Below are positions 13,469 through 13,855 of a stretch of DNA of 13,855 nucleotides, piece after piece. Origin of the DNA: Porphyromonadaceae bacterium (GTDB lineage Bacteria; Bacteroidota; Bacteroidia; Bacteroidales; Paludibacteraceae); the NCBI GenBank assembly GCA_905372605.1, contig CAJPPQ010000019.1, positions 1 to 13,855 on the forward strand, read 5' to 3'. The translations under genes and the position numbers were made by a program. Position 1 is the stretch's first letter. Each line of letters starts with the position of its first letter. The notes beneath the pieces are model-generated. The model was not told where the DNA came from. It did no database searches and saw only the letters and a program-made list of their open reading frames with translations.

Positions 13469-13702
13469 ATCTTCTGTGCCTTGCCTTATCGAAAGCCATC
13501 GGATGATGCAAACATACAGCCGGTATTCTCGGTCTCTTCCAAAGAAGAAGCCGAGGTACTTGCCCGCACCAATGCAAAGCAGGCTATAGACAAAAATTGG
13601 AAAGTACAGTACGCTGCAATGCTCGAAGAAATACCTGTTACTACGGGCACCCACGTATGTGGCAATTCGCACATAGCCATGTCTGAGTCGGCAAAGCGGT
13701 AA
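12995..13702 (+). CDS. LRR protein, 3' fragment (remaining units and C-terminal tail)
   Basis: This frame carries seven LRR units from 13028 and a C-terminal region with ALDDIFCALP and NWKV, ending with a short basic tail. ATG 12995 happens to open it but is really the out-of-frame coding sequence for Asn-Glu of the third unit. There is no signal peptide and no promoter, so it is the second half of the gene at 12517 rather than a separate gene. The unit Cys is kept throughout except in the unit starting at 13217, where Phe replaces it. Confidence 0.7.
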   Translation: MNLHLPLDITNNRQLTSLQCYYNNLTALDVSKNRQLTKLVCYHNNLTALDVSNNRQLIGLYCSTNNIATLDVSKNTKLMYLQFYQNNLTSIDVSKNTLLTELWCYQNKIDMLDVSKNTQLTDLICSNNQLKYLDVSNNRQLKRLWCWSNRFSTEALDDIFCALPYRKPSDDANIQPVFSVSSKEEAEVLARTNAKQAIDKNWKVQYAAMLEEIPVTTGTHVCGNSHIAMSESAKR

Positions 13703-13728
13703 AAAATTAGATTAGTAATTGTTGCGAT

Positions 13729-13772
13729 TTATAAAAGAATAGGCGAACATTCGTTCGCCTATTCTTTTATAA
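13729..13772. terminator. 20-bp perfect hairpin, bidirectional terminator
   Basis: Bases 13729-13748 pair perfectly with 13753-13772 around the loop ATTC. The GC-rich top (AGGCGAAC/GTTCGCCT) and the A/T-rich foot (TTATAAAAGAA/TTCTTTTATAA) give an A-tract/T-tract on either strand. It lies 27 bases after the LRR stop and 27 bases beyond the stop of the convergent gene at 13799, so it can end both transcripts. Confidence 0.85.
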
Positions 13773-13798
13773 GTATAAACGGTATCCCGACCTATTCC

Positions 13799-13855
13799 TT
13801 ACCTTTTCGCCGACAGATACCATCGGTATACGGCAGCTATGCCGTCGTTGAGTGG
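13799..13855 (-). CDS. 3' end of a convergent gene, possibly NAD-dependent sugar epimerase
   Basis: Only the last 18 codons and the TAA stop are inside the window. The peptide PLNDGIAAVYRWYLSAKR looks like the C-terminal helix of extended short-chain dehydrogenase/epimerases such as GDP-L-fucose synthase (pattern L-x-D/E-G-I-x-x-x-Y-x-W-Y/F-L). That would place it in nucleotide-sugar synthesis for surface glycans. With so few residues the family is a guess; that it is a coding end is supported by the shared hairpin and its orientation. Confidence 0.45.
   Translation of the reverse strand, partial: PLNDGIAAVYRWYLSAKR

Larger units (their letters stand above)
12517..13702 (+). pseudogene. Secreted leucine-rich-repeat protein, frame broken at a C5 run
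   Basis: Two overlapping frames make one gene of about 395 codons. Residues 1-20 are a signal peptide (cleavage after ATA, leaving Gln21), and 21-86 form a small N-terminal beta domain. About ten LRR units of 21 residues follow, consensus NTxLxxLxCxxNxLTxLDVSK, and then a C-terminal tail. This plan (N-cap, Cys-type LRRs, then ALDDIFCALP...NWKV) resembles Porphyromonas-type surface LRR proteins, including InlJ-like ones tied to adhesion and biofilm. No type IX secretion C-terminal domain is visible, so a surface position is uncertain. The frame breaks at C 13009-13013. Unit starts are 63 bases apart everywhere else but 67 apart across this run, so the change is +4 bases. It may be a decayed gene, a variable state, or a sequencing error. 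Promoter at 12472, terminator at 13729-13772. Confidence 0.8.

Noticed and set aside
12517..13702. Type IX secretion cargo
   Set aside because: The C-terminus after the LRR cap is short and lacks a recognisable type IX sorting domain.

Overview
The window looks like a chromosomal segment from a member of the Bacteroidota, most likely order Bacteroidales. The reasons are promoter-like sites of the TTTG/TTG-N19-TAnnTTTG type, weak or absent Shine-Dalgarno sequences, a TonB-dependent receptor with a carboxypeptidase-regulatory-like N-terminal domain, a lipoprotein-type Omp85 protein (TamL), a TrxP-like periplasmic thioredoxin and a Cys-type leucine-rich-repeat protein of the sort seen in Porphyromonas and its relatives. 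The genus cannot be fixed from the sequence alone.

Layout. Positions 1-51 hold the 5' part of tRNA-Phe(GAA) on the minus strand, with its promoter at 68-98. A secreted thioredoxin (202-699, +) follows, closed by a strong bidirectional terminator (712-743). On the minus strand, tamL (1660-3927) and an MscS-type channel (816-1634) form a two-gene unit with a good promoter at 3962-3991. Two small lipoprotein genes (4126-4545 and 4581-5042, minus) share a duplicated leader and signal-peptide segment but have unrelated mature parts. The stretch 5043-5570 has no convincing gene, though a short coding-like remnant may lie at 5155-5300.

From 12014 down to 5571 run three large minus-strand genes: dnaB (replicative helicase), uvrD/pcrA (repair helicase) and a TonB-dependent receptor, separated by 39 and 27 bases and probably at least partly co-transcribed. 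The dnaB leader holds a hairpin followed by a T-rich tract, which looks like a transcription attenuator.

Divergent from dnaB, across about 500 AT-rich bases, lies a secreted LRR protein gene (12517-13702, +). Its reading frame is broken by exactly 4 extra bases at a C5 run inside an otherwise perfect 63-bp repeat ladder. A 20-bp perfect hairpin (13729-13772) separates it from the last 18 codons of a convergent gene whose C-terminus resembles sugar-nucleotide epimerases.

Most genes serve the envelope (protein assembly, osmotic safety valve, nutrient uptake, surface LRR) or DNA replication and repair. I see no defence island, CRISPR array, transposase or clear new multi-gene system. The most unusual items are the exact 4-bp slip in the LRR gene, the candidate dnaB attenuator, and the shared leader-plus-signal-peptide cassette in front of different lipoproteins.
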